NCBI RefSeq assembly: GCF_025698545.1
Contig: NC_068570.1
Coordinates: 53,959,924-54,023,923 of the forward strand
Source of the DNA: Gossypium raimondii
Lineage: Eukaryota; Streptophyta; Magnoliopsida; Malvales; Malvaceae
DNA: 64,000 nt
Reading direction: 5' to 3'
Shown here: piece by piece, positions 23,267 through 32,554 of the stretch
Position numbering within the stretch: position 1 is the stretch's first letter
Layout: each line of letters begins with the position of its first letter
Translations under genes and position numbers: made by a program
Notes under the pieces: generated by a model
What the model was told of the DNA's origin: nothing
Database searches by the model: none
The model's input: only the letters and a program-made list of their open reading frames with translations

Positions 23267-23686
23267 TTATTTTCTTTTTTCCTTCCTTCTTTCCCTCTTC
23301 TTCTTCTTTCTTTTTTTCCTCTTCTCCTTTCCTTTTCTTTCCTTCTTTTCTTTCTTTCCTCTCCTTTCCTTTTCCTTCTTTTTCTTTCTTCCTTTCTTTC
23401 TTCTTCTTCCCCTCTCCTTCTTCCCCCCACCAACCGACCACCCTTAATATTTAAGGTGGTGCCGTAACAAGGAATCCTTGTTTGGTGCCGCCAACAAGGT
23501 TTCCTTGTTTGGTCACAATGATGTTCCTTGACCAAGGGAACTGTCAAATCGGTCCAAATTTTTTTTTTTGGTTTTTTTTTTATATATATTGGTAAATAAA
23601 AAAAATTATATATATTTTGGTAAATAAAAAAAATGTATAACATTTTGGTAATTTTTTATTTTTTTATATTATTTTTGTAAAAACCC
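23267..23686. repeat. Right terminal inverted repeat of the MULE with a pyrimidine tract
   Basis: Inverted counterpart of 17,891-18,280. About 23,270-23,427 is an almost pure C/T strand of roughly 160 bases, mirrored by a shorter purine tract in the left arm. The remainder matches the left arm block by block, ending gtaaaaaccc at 23,686. Confidence 0.8.
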
Positions 23687-24266
23687 AACTTTTTATTATA
23701 TTTTTAATTTGTGTATTGTTTTAAGAATTGTTTTAGTCTCTTTTTTTATTTGTTTTTTGTTTTAATATTTGTTTTAAAATTTTTTATTTAATGAAATAAG
23801 CTAAAAAAGTTCAATATGGGCCGGGTCGGGCCGGGCTCGGGCTTAGATAAAATTTTTGACCCGTTTTCTATGCCCGTTCCGAAATATGGGCCTAAAAATT
23901 TATCCAAACCCAGCCCGAACCCGGCTTGGCCCGAACCCGGCTTGGCCCGGCCCATGATCACCTCTACCACAATGAAAGCAAAGTTTATTAAACCTTTTCG
24001 TAACCGAATTTCACTCATGTAACAATTTCATCATCTTATTGCATAGCACAGCCTGGTATTAAAGGTTCTAACGAACACAACCTACCCATATAACTTCCCC
24101 GGTAAATTAGATAAGATGAACAACGAAAAATAGAGGTTGATATTCTAACCAAAAAAAAAAACCCCAAGTTGCATCCAAATATCAACATATGAAAACTAAG
24201 TGTGTACCTAAAGTATAATTTGGTGTCCATCTAGTGATCATAAAAAGAGCACTCTTTATTCTCAAC

Positions 24267-24476
24267 TAGACCTGTCCATGGGCAGGGCCCGGAAAAAATT
24301 TCCGGCCCGCCTCCTAGGCCCGGGCCGGGCCGAGCCCATTTTTAAAACGGGCCTCATTTTTTTGCCCAAGCCCATATTTCGGGCCCATATTTCGGGCCTA
24401 TATTTTTACCCGAACCCTCCCATATTTCGGGCAGGCCGTCGGGTCGGGCCGGGCCACCCGGCCCATGACAGGTCTA
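24267..24476. mobile_element. GC-rich hAT-type foldback element (210 bp)
   Basis: The terminal inverted repeats are TAGACCTGTCCATGGGC and, read inward from the right, TAGACCTGTCATGGGCC. The flanks 24259-24266 (TTCTCAAC) and 24477-24484 (TTTTCAAC) agree at 7 of 8, a hAT-like duplication. The interior is dominated by 'gggccgggcc' and 'atttcgggcc' repeats, like the arms of the element at 17,599-23,966, so the two are related. No coding capacity. Confidence 0.75.
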
Positions 24477-24664
24477 TTTTCAACATGCTACCCATAATTG
24501 TAAGTTCCTTATTTGACTTGACATTTCTTGTAAATGAGCATTGGAAAACCTTTTAACAATCATGTAAATAGTTGATAATACAATGGCTCCAAAAATCTTG
24601 ACTTACTAGCTCATCCCAGCTATAATTGTTGCTTAATATGATTTTTTTTATATGGTTAGATATA

Positions 24665-25302
24665 AGGGTCAGCATTAGATCGAATCGAGTAAAAAAAATT
24701 CAAAATAATTTAGTTGGCGAGTATTATTTTATCATCCTAACTCGATTAAAAAAAAAATTTGAATCGAGTTGAGTGAAATGAAATTCGAGTCGAGTCAAGT
24801 TGAATCGAGTGAAATTGTTCGAGTTAAATTAAAAAATTAAACATATCAAATTAAAATTTTGTTACAGGATAACTAATTCCATATTAGCACACATCAATTT
24901 GAAACCATATATATTTGAAAACTTTTTCAAAGAAAAATAAAAAATAATACTTATAAACTTGAATAATTAATTAACTTATTTAGGTCCAAAATTATTATTC
25001 TATAGAAATTTATATATTTTTAAAAATTATAAATTTTGAAATTTTTATAAATATTTTGAATTTTAAAAATTATTTTGATTTTTTTTGTAATTTTGTTGAA
25101 TGATAAATTTGCTCATTTGCAAACTTGACAGAGACAAAATGGGTATTTACACCAATATGTTATTTAAATTGCAAAATTTAATTCGATTTGAACTTGAAAC
25201 TCAAATTATTTATTCGAGTTGACTCAAATAACTCGATTCGATTAACTTAAAATTTGATTTTTTTATTTTTTTGATTTATCGAGTTTTGTTCACCCTCCTT
25301 AA
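24665..25302. repeat. Foldback-like repeat rich in 'tcgaatcgagt' motifs
   Basis: The left part (24,665-24,840) carries many variants of 'gaatcgagt'; the right part (25,175-25,302) carries the inverse, 'actcgattcga' and 'attcgagttgac'. The ends resemble each other weakly (agggtcagca and, inverted, agggtgaaca). The arrangement suggests an old non-autonomous DNA transposon of about 640 bases. No clear target duplication was seen. Confidence 0.45.
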
Positions 25303-27163
25303 ATAAATTTTTTTGTTTAGTAATGAATTTTTTAATGCTCCGAATATAATTACTTTATTAACAATGGGATAAACGTTTGGTATTCAAATTTGCATAGAGG
25401 GTTGAGAAAGGAAAAAAAACAGAGAAATAAAAATTATTAAAATTATGGAATTTGGATGATTTTTGAAATATAAGTAAAATTATGATTATTTGAATAGAAT
25501 TAAATTTTATTTTTATTTAATTTATAATTAATTTTATTTTATGATAAAATTTATATGTAAAATAGTGAATATAATTTTAAAGTCCTATATAAAATTTTAT
25601 TTTTTAAAAAAAATGCATAAGAGTTATTGATTATTTTATTTACTTAAATTTTTTAAATAATTATAAAAGACATTTTGAAAATTTATCAAATAAGATCTAA
25701 AAGTCATAAAACAAAACTCATTTTATAAAAATAAATTCAAAACCCCAAAATCTAATATAAAAAATAAAAAAATTAGATAGAAACAAATCAAACCATCAAT
25801 CTAACCCAACTCACTCATGTTATGTACATCCAAGGACGGATCTAGTGAGGCTGGCAAGAGTTCTTGAACCCCTAAAATGAATTTTTTTTCATTTATGTCA
25901 TTTATAATTTATAAAATTTAAATTAGTAATAGTATAATTATAACTTTAGTTTTTAAAAAAATGATAAAAATTTGATTTAATCCTTTAAAAATATAAACTT
26001 ATAGCTATCAAAATAACGAAATTATATTTTTAATAAAAAATAGTCTTTTTATTGGTTGTCTACAATTGGACTCTTTATTTGGGCTGCATTTGGGATTAGC
26101 AAAGCCCATCAATGTCCACTGGAAACTATATAAGCCATATTTGGATGGACATTTGTGCGTGACCAAAAAAATTATATCAATTATAAGATGATTTATAAAT
26201 AATAATTTATGTTATTAAAATATTTGGTTTAAAAAATTAATTTGACAAGTTGATATATAATATTTATAATGTTAAAATATTTTTACTAAATGAATTTATA
26301 TAATAATTAGTTTCTTATCGCTCGCAATGTAGAAGCTTAATATAAATAATATTATGTTTATTTTTAAAAATATATTAAAATTTGTAACTCTTAAATGTGT
26401 AGTTTGTATTATGATTAGGGTCAACTACAAGAATAGTCACCCATGAGAGTATTTCTATTTTAGTTATCTAATTATAAAAATTTTAATTTAGTCACTAATG
26501 TTTTAAATTTTAAATTTTTTATCACTTCTCTGTTAAGTCATTAACGAAAGTCAAACGTTATAACTTTTTATTGGTATAATAATTTTAGTCTTCTAAATTT
26601 ACACATTTTATCAATCTAATTTTAAATCTAATTTTATCAAATGTATTATCTTTATGTCGGGCATTTGTTTTTGACATTCATGAAAAGTCATGTACAATTT
26701 ATAGAGGAGTATCTTGATTGGTGAAGATCAATACTAATAAGATTCATTGAATGTGTGAATAATTGTGGAGATATACGCATTGTAGCTCGAACCATCAATC
26801 TTCGCATTTAAGGTGCTTATAAATAATTAAAATAATTATGTAAATTAAAAATCACATATTCATTAACTAAAATTTATCAAAATATAATTTTAAGCATTGT
26901 ATCAAGTCAAAGTATTATTTAAATACACAAAATAATTACTCAAAGTATTACAATTTTCATAATGATTTGTGTAGTATCTAATAATATACAAATTATTACG
27001 TAGACCGGGAATGGCAATACTAAACTAGAAGACTCCACAAATGAATGAACTTTGTAAAAGCTCCACTGTCAAACCAATGTAACGAACAAATAACATGAAA
27101 TCATAAAATAGGGATTAAAACATCATGTTGTCATCAATATCTAAACCATAAATTAATATTCCC
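25303..27163. other. AT-rich spacer with worn repeats upstream of the Em gene
   Basis: No gene was seen. Near 25,830-26,050 a fragment starting 'aaggacggatctagtgaggct' recalls the hAT foldback family of 16,874-17,153, but with only one recognisable end. At about 26,415-26,560 a stretch of the type 'atagtcac...tttagtcacta' resembles the arms of the foldback at 55,129-55,668. The remainder is featureless. Confidence 0.4.
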
Positions 27164-27365
27164 CATGCATGAAATAACGATACTCGTGTCATTCTATTCT
27201 CCGACGGTGACCTACGCGTACATAACTTGTTCTCTAGCTCCGCCAGATAACCCACCGCGTGTCATTCTCGAAGTTCACCTGTCAACAGTCACTGATTAAT
27301 CCCCACCTTTTTATATTTCCCGCCGTGATTCGAGCTGAGCCCAACAAACCACTATATATATATAT
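27164..27365 (+). promoter_or_regulatory. Seed/ABA-type promoter of the Em gene
   Basis: A perfect RY repeat CATGCATG lies at 27164-27171; this is the binding core of B3 seed regulators such as ABI3 and FUS3. CCGCGTGTC at 27255-27263 resembles the CE3 coupling element of ABA-responsive promoters. A TATA stretch lies at 27353-27365, about 107 bases before the ATG. I see no classical ACGTGGC element, so ABA control is inferred from the CE3-like site and the gene family. Confidence 0.55.
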
Positions 27366-27471
27366 GCTTATTAAGAAACTGGAACTCCCAGGATATTCTG
27401 GTTAAGAACTTAACAGTTTAACTTCCTCAGTCAACGTCAGGAGTTTAAACCAAGAAAAAGAAGAAGAAACC

Positions 27472-27853
27472 ATGGCTTCCCAACAGGAAAGAGATGAGCT
27501 TGATCGTAGGGCAAGGCAAGGAGAGACCGTTGTCCCTGGTGGAACCGGTGGCAAAAGCGTTGAAGCTCAAGAAAACCTTGCTGGAGGTAATATAATTAAC
27601 AATGATTCTTTATTATTATTATCATCATATTATGAATAACTGTTTGCCTATTAATGGCTTTTCATTTGGGGGTGGCGGCAAAGGGAGGAGCCGGGGAGGG
27701 CAGGCGAGGAGGGACCAGATAGGAAGGGAAGGGTATCAAGAAATGGGTCGTAAAGGTGGGCTGAGCACCGTCGAGAAGTCGGGCGGAGAACGTGCGGCGG
27801 AAGAGGGGATTCCAATCAATGAGGACAAGTTCGCGACGAAGCAGAGGGGCTAA
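27472..27853 (+). CDS. Em-like group 1 (LEA_5) late embryogenesis abundant protein
   Basis: Two exons, 27472-27586 and 27684-27853, with a GTAATA donor and a GCAAAG acceptor, give 94 residues. The protein begins [19 protein letters not shown] and contains [20 protein letters not shown] and, in exon 2, the 20-residue Em signature around [20 protein letters not shown] (about residues 39-60), followed by MGRKGGLST. It is extremely hydrophilic, rich in Gly, Glu, Arg and Gln, with no Cys or Trp. Em proteins accumulate late in seed maturation and protect cells against desiccation. Length and motif order match the single-repeat class. RY and CE3-like sites upstream fit seed expression. The acceptor choice rests on restoring the Em consensus and is well supported. 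Confidence 0.93.
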
Positions 27854-28268
27854 ATAAGTAAAAAAGAAGGAAGAAATAAAAATCCAACGTTGTTGGTGGA
27901 GAAGCAGCGGATGTTTAGGGGTAGCTAAAACTAAACTTTAAGGAGGTATTCGAGTCATGTCACGTGTGTCATGTAGTAGTTAGTAGTAAGTAGTATGTAA
28001 AATGGATGTGTTTCAGTGTTTTTCTTTAAAGTAGCTAGGTGGAAAATGGAGATGTTTGATCTCAGTTTATGCTTCTCTGCAGTTAAAAGCTAACAATGGA
28101 GATGTTTTATATAAGTAATTATGACTTCCATAATTCATTTATGTTGTTTTAACGTATTTATCTCTGACAGATTTGGCAAAGATTTTAGTTGAGTTTCAGA
28201 AAGCTTAAAAAAGTCGAAGCTATATATGATCTTTTCCACTTAAAAGAACTCGAGAAAAAAGTAAAAAT
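27854..28268. other. Em 3' region and spacer
   Basis: Contains the 3' untranslated region of the Em gene, then AT-rich spacer up to the tRNA. No other gene was seen. Confidence 0.4.
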
Positions 28269-28340
28269 GGAGATGCGGGGTATCGATCCCCGTGCCTCTC
28301 GCATGCTAAGCGAGCGCTCTACCATCTGAGCTACATCCCC
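28269..28340 (-). tRNA. tRNA-Ala (AGC)
   Basis: On the minus strand the 72-base sequence folds as a complete cloverleaf. The acceptor stem is GGGGATG with CATCTCC (one G-U pair), and the D arm holds TAGCTCAGATGGTAGAGC. The anticodon stem CTCGC/GCGAG encloses loop TTAGCAT with anticodon AGC. The T arm is CGGGGATCGATACCCCG. Internal A box (TAGCTCAGATGG) and B box (GATCGATACC-type) promoter sequences are intact. There is no intron. It appears functional and lies between an LEA gene and a kinase gene, with no implied link. Confidence 0.95.
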
Positions 28341-28812
28341 ATGTCGTTGACGCCTTGTTTTAGTGAAGTTTAAAGCAATAATCCTAAGTGGGTGATTCTA
28401 GGGTGAATATATTTTAATTAAGAGAAGGTTGGCAAATCCATCTTAAATAAAACCTATTTGGACTGGTTTCTACCGAATTGTAATCGCTTGTTGGGGAAGA
28501 AACCATCAACGAAAGGGCTAGACTAGAATGATCTTATCAATTTCGACCTTTTTAACAAGTTTCCATTTTGTTAGTATATGCATTACAATGTAACTGCAGA
28601 CTAGTACGAGTAAAACTAAAAATCAATTCCATTCCATAAAAGCAATTCTGCAAGATATGATGTTGTATACAAAATCCAAAGAATCATTTTTCTATACAAT
28701 CTTTTTTTTTTTTTTGCTTAAAAGCCAAATTTACCTCCTGTTTCTTTGTTTTTGGAACAGCCAGACATGGTGACAAAAATGGAGAGAATTCACATGGTGG
28801 GTGGGTCTCAAA
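28341..28812. other. Spacer and kinase 3' untranslated region
   Basis: AT-rich, no frame or repeat worth naming. The right part probably holds the 3' untranslated region of the minus-strand kinase. Confidence 0.4.
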
Positions 28813-31423
28813 TCAGATGACCTGACAGCAGCAGCCAGGAGGAGAAAGTGCTTCGCGTGATGAAACTATGGTTGAGGGAGGACACTGAAGCTGAGGTAGG
28901 GTCCTAAAAGAAAGCTCGTGTGTAGTGCTTGATGATGCAACAGGAGCACTGCTTGATGACGCAGTGGCAGGGACAAGAGAAGGGCGAAGCTGTTCCAGTG
29001 CCGATAAAACCTTGCGCATTCGCGGTCGTTGCGCCTTTTCACCTACGCACTCCGATGCAATGAGCACAACTTCATAAGCTTCCTCGTGGGAGTACTCCCT
29101 TAACTTGGTATCCATGATTTTGTCCAACAGGTGTCTACTGCCAATATTCGGTTGTGCCCACTCCACTATGTTGTCCTCTATACCAGATTCTGTTTGTTGG
29201 ACAGCACGGCGGCCGGAAACCAGTTCGAGTAATAGGACCCCGAAGCTATAGACATCCATTGCTGAAGTTAACTGATCTGCACAACATTGCAAGAGAGCTA
29301 ATTCATTCATTCAATACTTGTTACTTGGTTATGAAGGAAGCAATGTGCTATTATCAGTTCCATAAGAACCAAAATCAGAGCTTGTGGTAAACAGAGATTG
29401 GATAAAAGGGGCAAACAAATTAACCTGTAGCAAGATATTCAGGGGCAAGATATCCTTCAATACCGGAAGCTCGGGTTCGAAAAATTGGATCAGTGCGAGA
29501 TGGATCAACGCCAGGAATGATTTTTGCGTAGCCGAAATCCGAAAGTTTTGCATTGAAGGCCTGCAACAATATGTGTCAGTGACTGATACAACTGCTAATG
29601 CCGTGATCAACCATGAATGTTGCTATTATGTTACCATTAACATACATACCGAATCTAGTAGGACATTCGCTGCCTTTAAATCTCGGAATATAACTCGATG
29701 ACCATGTAAGAAAGAAAGGCCTCTAGCAACATCCATGGCAATTCTGACCCTTGTTTCCCACGACAATGGTAAACGCTCAGGTATGAAAAGATGATCCTCC
29801 AAGCTTCCGTTAGGTAGATACTCACAGACCAAAAGCTTATGTTCCTCTTCCAAACAATAACCAATAAGCTTGACCAGATTCGAATGAACATGCCGACCGA
29901 GGTCATTAACTACGCTCTACAGTAAATGCAAACAGATACATGAGGCAAAGAATAATTTTTCAAACAAAGTTACCATGATGAAGGAAGTAACCTACCAGCA
30001 TCTCATCATGAGTCAGATTGCTTCCGGTTCTAAGCCGCTTCACAGCAACGGGTGTTCCAGTTGCAAGGCTTGCAGCTCTACAGGCCCGCTCATCAATGTA
30101 CCCCATGAAAACATGACTGGGCCCGCCGTCCCCAAGGCGATTCGCCAAAGCGAAGTTTCTAGTAGCCTTGTCTAGCTCAGCATATGTGAAAACTTTCAGA
30201 TTGACGGTTGGGAAATCACTTTCAGATGTTATTTCACTCAGGAGACCGGTTGTAAGTCCTGAAGAGAGACTCATTCCTATGAGTTAATATAAGATTTAAG
30301 GCCATATGTAACTAAGTTATTCACATCAAAACCAAAGCCTTACATGCTGAATGAATAGATGTGAAACAATTGGCTATTTACGAACACAAGCAGATTACTA
30401 TATCATTGCTCAAATGTTTAAAACAGTACTCCATGTCATTAGAAGTATCAAATTACATACATGCCTTTTGAGTCAATTTCAAGTGATAAACAAATACAGA
30501 ACATGCAAAAATGCCTTCTTTTCAAGGAAACACATAGTATAAGTGATTAACAAAAGACTCAACATGTCTACCTGAAATCAAGTGTCCACAAAGATTAAGA
30601 ACTATTTAATGAAATGAAAGAACCCCATCAAAGCAATAGCTTAAGTTAATGGAAAACCTTTCAAGATAACAAGTGAAAAGAAAGATGGCATGAAATGGAA
30701 AGAACCCCATCAAAACAACACCTAAAGTTAACGGAAACCTTTCAAGATAACAAGAAAAAGAGAAGGCAATGGCATGGAATGAGAACCCCCCCCCCAAAAA
30801 AAAAAAAAAGATAAAGAACTATTGCATGAAATGAAAGAACCCAATCAAAACAATAGCTTAAGTAGGTTAATGGAAAACCTTTCAAGATAACAAGTGAAAA
30901 GAAAGATGGCATGAAATGGAAAGAACCCCATCAAAACAATACCTAAAGTTAACGGAAACCGTTCAAGATAACAAGAAAAAGAGAAGACAATGGCATGGAA
31001 TGAGAAAACCCCCCATTAAAACATTACCTGAAGTAAAAGAAACCTTCCAAGGAAACAAGAAAGGAACAAAAAGAAACCATTGCATGAAATAAAAAATATC
31101 CAACTGAAAACAGTACCTGAAGTAAATGAAACCTTTCAAGATAACAAGAAAAAGAGAAGAGAATGGCATGGAATGAGAAACCCCCCATTAAAACATTACC
31201 TGAAGTAAAAGAAACCTTCCAAAGAAACAAGAAAGGAACAAAAAGAAACCATTGCATGAAATGAAAAATATCCAACTAAAAACATTACCTAAAGTAAATG
31301 AAACCTTCCAAGAAAGCAAGAAAGGAACAAAAAGAACGATTGAATGAACCCCATTAATACATTACCTGAAGTGTCAGGGTTATTTTGCGCAGTAGGCCAG
31401 AAGTATTGCAAGCAATTGCCCAT
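28813..31423 (-). CDS. Receptor-like cytoplasmic kinase (RLCK-VII/PBL-like), membrane anchored
   Basis: Exons in transcript order: 31423-31366, 30258-29996, 29916-29650, 29560-29425, 29276-28813, totalling 1,188 bases (395 residues). The N-terminus MGNCLQYFW carries Gly2 and Cys4, a standard N-myristoylation and palmitoylation signal. The kinase domain begins after [14 protein letters not shown]. It shows a glycine loop (GDGGPSHV), VAVKRL with the ATP-binding Lys, [14 protein letters not shown] (SDFGYAK) and an APE element (LAPEY). The tail is Ser/Thr/Pro-rich and ends GCCCQVI. Order and anchor fit RLCK class VII kinases, which relay signals from receptor kinases at the plasma membrane. Odd points: the third loop glycine is Ser and the HRD motif reads FRD (Tyr or His in most relatives). 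The first intron (1.1 kb) is filled by a minisatellite. The ligand or partner receptor is unknown. Confidence 0.92.
30606..31370. repeat. Minisatellite in kinase intron 1, about nine 77-90-base units
   Basis: Imperfect tandem units of about 85 bases, arranged partly as alternating A and B types (a dimer of about 174 bases). Most units contain, on the minus strand, a copy of the exon-1 donor context ACTTCAGGTAATG. GT positions are 31365 (the real donor), 31288, 31199, 31116, 31027, 30942 and 30721; two other units have lost the GT. A C10-A14 homopolymer interrupts the array at about 30,786-30,809. The longer frames in this stretch are repeats read through, not genes. Confidence 0.85.
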
Positions 31424-32554
31424 TGTCACTTCACTCAGTATCTACCCTTTCCTATCCTTTGGAAGCCAGAAATGAAGAAACAAAGGGAATAAACTGTATG
31501 GGTTTTGCGTAAAAACGAAAAGAAGAAGCTGAATGAACAATGTTAACGTGAACAAGTGCCTGGTAGAGAGGTTCTTTAGCATGAAATCAGAGAAAAAAGG
31601 AGGCTTCTTTTTTTATAGAGGGTTAAATTTTTGTTTAAGACTTTTTCAACCCTGTTATGGCTGGGTTGTATTGGATATATTGCGGCTACAAGAAGGGGTA
31701 ATTCTGAGAAATCAGTCAGCTTTGATAGCTGCCTGCTAAGCCAGAATTTTCTTTTTTCAAGAATTAATTTGTAAATTATTATTATTATTATTTTTGTAAG
31801 ATTAAACTATAATTTTATTATTTTTGTGTCGCATTTGCTTAATATTAATGAATGTTTTTTTAGGTAACAATTGATATAAGATTTTGCGATTTTAAATATT
31901 TTTGTTTATTACAAGGAAACAGTTAAAGAGTAATAACAAAAACTAAATTAACTAGTCGAAATAATAGTAAGATGAAGACCACCTTTAAGAAGCTCCCTTA
32001 TAAATAATTTTTATTTTTCTAAATTAGTTTTATTTTTATTATTACATTAATAAATATGATATAATTATTAAACTAAGTTGCTCAACCTAATAAATAATTT
32101 AAAAATCTGTGTATATAAACCTATTTTTAAGTATGTACTTGATATATATTTGAGAGTAAAAATTATACTATAAATATATGAAAATATTGAAATATACCAA
32201 CATAGATAAGCATGTAGAATAAGAATAATGCAACCTATACCAATATTAAATAAGAGATATAATTGTACCATGTGGATATGCATCCAACACAAGTGTATCA
32301 TCAGATAAAAGAAAAATCACATTAATAGAAAATTACAACGAGATCACAGAAATTTGAGGAATGCCATAACCTTCAACTTCGGCTGAAACATTGAAGAACA
32401 ATCCCCCAAAGAGGAAGAAAATAAAAAAGAATCAAGAATATGAAATAATCAAATCAATTTTCTTTGTTGTTTTGATCCATCTTTCACCTAATAATTCAAT
32501 AATATATTGAAATAAGTTAAGACTAAAGCAAATGAGCAAATGAATCCTTTCTTC
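31424..32554. other. Kinase promoter and AT-rich spacer
   Basis: Holds the 5' leader and promoter of the minus-strand kinase on the left and the 3' untranslated region of the CCCH gene on the right. The middle is AT-rich with no recognisable gene. Confidence 0.4.

Larger units (their letters stand above)
17891..23686 (+). mobile_element. Mutator-like element (MULE), 5.8 kb, nested in a hAT element
   Basis: The element runs from GGGTTTTTTACAAAAATAAT to its inverted counterpart at 23,686 and is flanked by an exact 9-bp duplication AACTTTTTA at 17882-17890 and 23687-23695, the Mutator hallmark. The terminal inverted repeats are long, about 390 and 420 bases. Both contain a 'ggaccgattt' block, a 'gtggcaccaaacaagg'-like block, and then a purine- or pyrimidine-rich tract. 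Inside are a decayed MURA-type transposase (plus strand), a minus-strand ORF and AT-rich filler. The well-kept target duplication suggests a fairly recent insertion. The damaged transposase means it could now move only if helped by another copy. Confidence 0.88.
17599..23966. mobile_element. GC-rich hAT-type foldback element, split by a MULE
   Basis: The two ends are inverted copies of TAGAGGTGATCATGGG and are flanked by an exact 8-bp target duplication, CCACAATG, at 17591-17598 and 23967-23974. A terminal TAG and an 8-bp duplication point to the hAT superfamily. The element's own sequence is only 17,599-17,890 plus 23,687-23,966, about 563 bases without the insert and its duplicated target. 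It is unusually GC-rich, with repeated 'ggcccgg'-type blocks in both arms. It has no transposase of its own. The rest of the span is the Mutator-like element listed separately. Confidence 0.8.

Noticed and set aside
23185-23643. Lys/Glu/Arg-rich ORF (minus) and Leu/Ser/Phe-rich ORF (plus)
   Set aside because: Both are translations of the C/T-rich tract in the MULE right arm and have no complex sequence.
27602-27853. A separate 83-residue ORF starting MILYYYYHH
   Set aside because: Its first part is intron; the rest is exon 2 of the Em protein in frame.
30606-31275. Several ORFs with repeated Phe/Leu/Ser motifs in the kinase intron
   Set aside because: They are read-through of the tandem minisatellite; the unit length is not a multiple of three and no protein family is matched.
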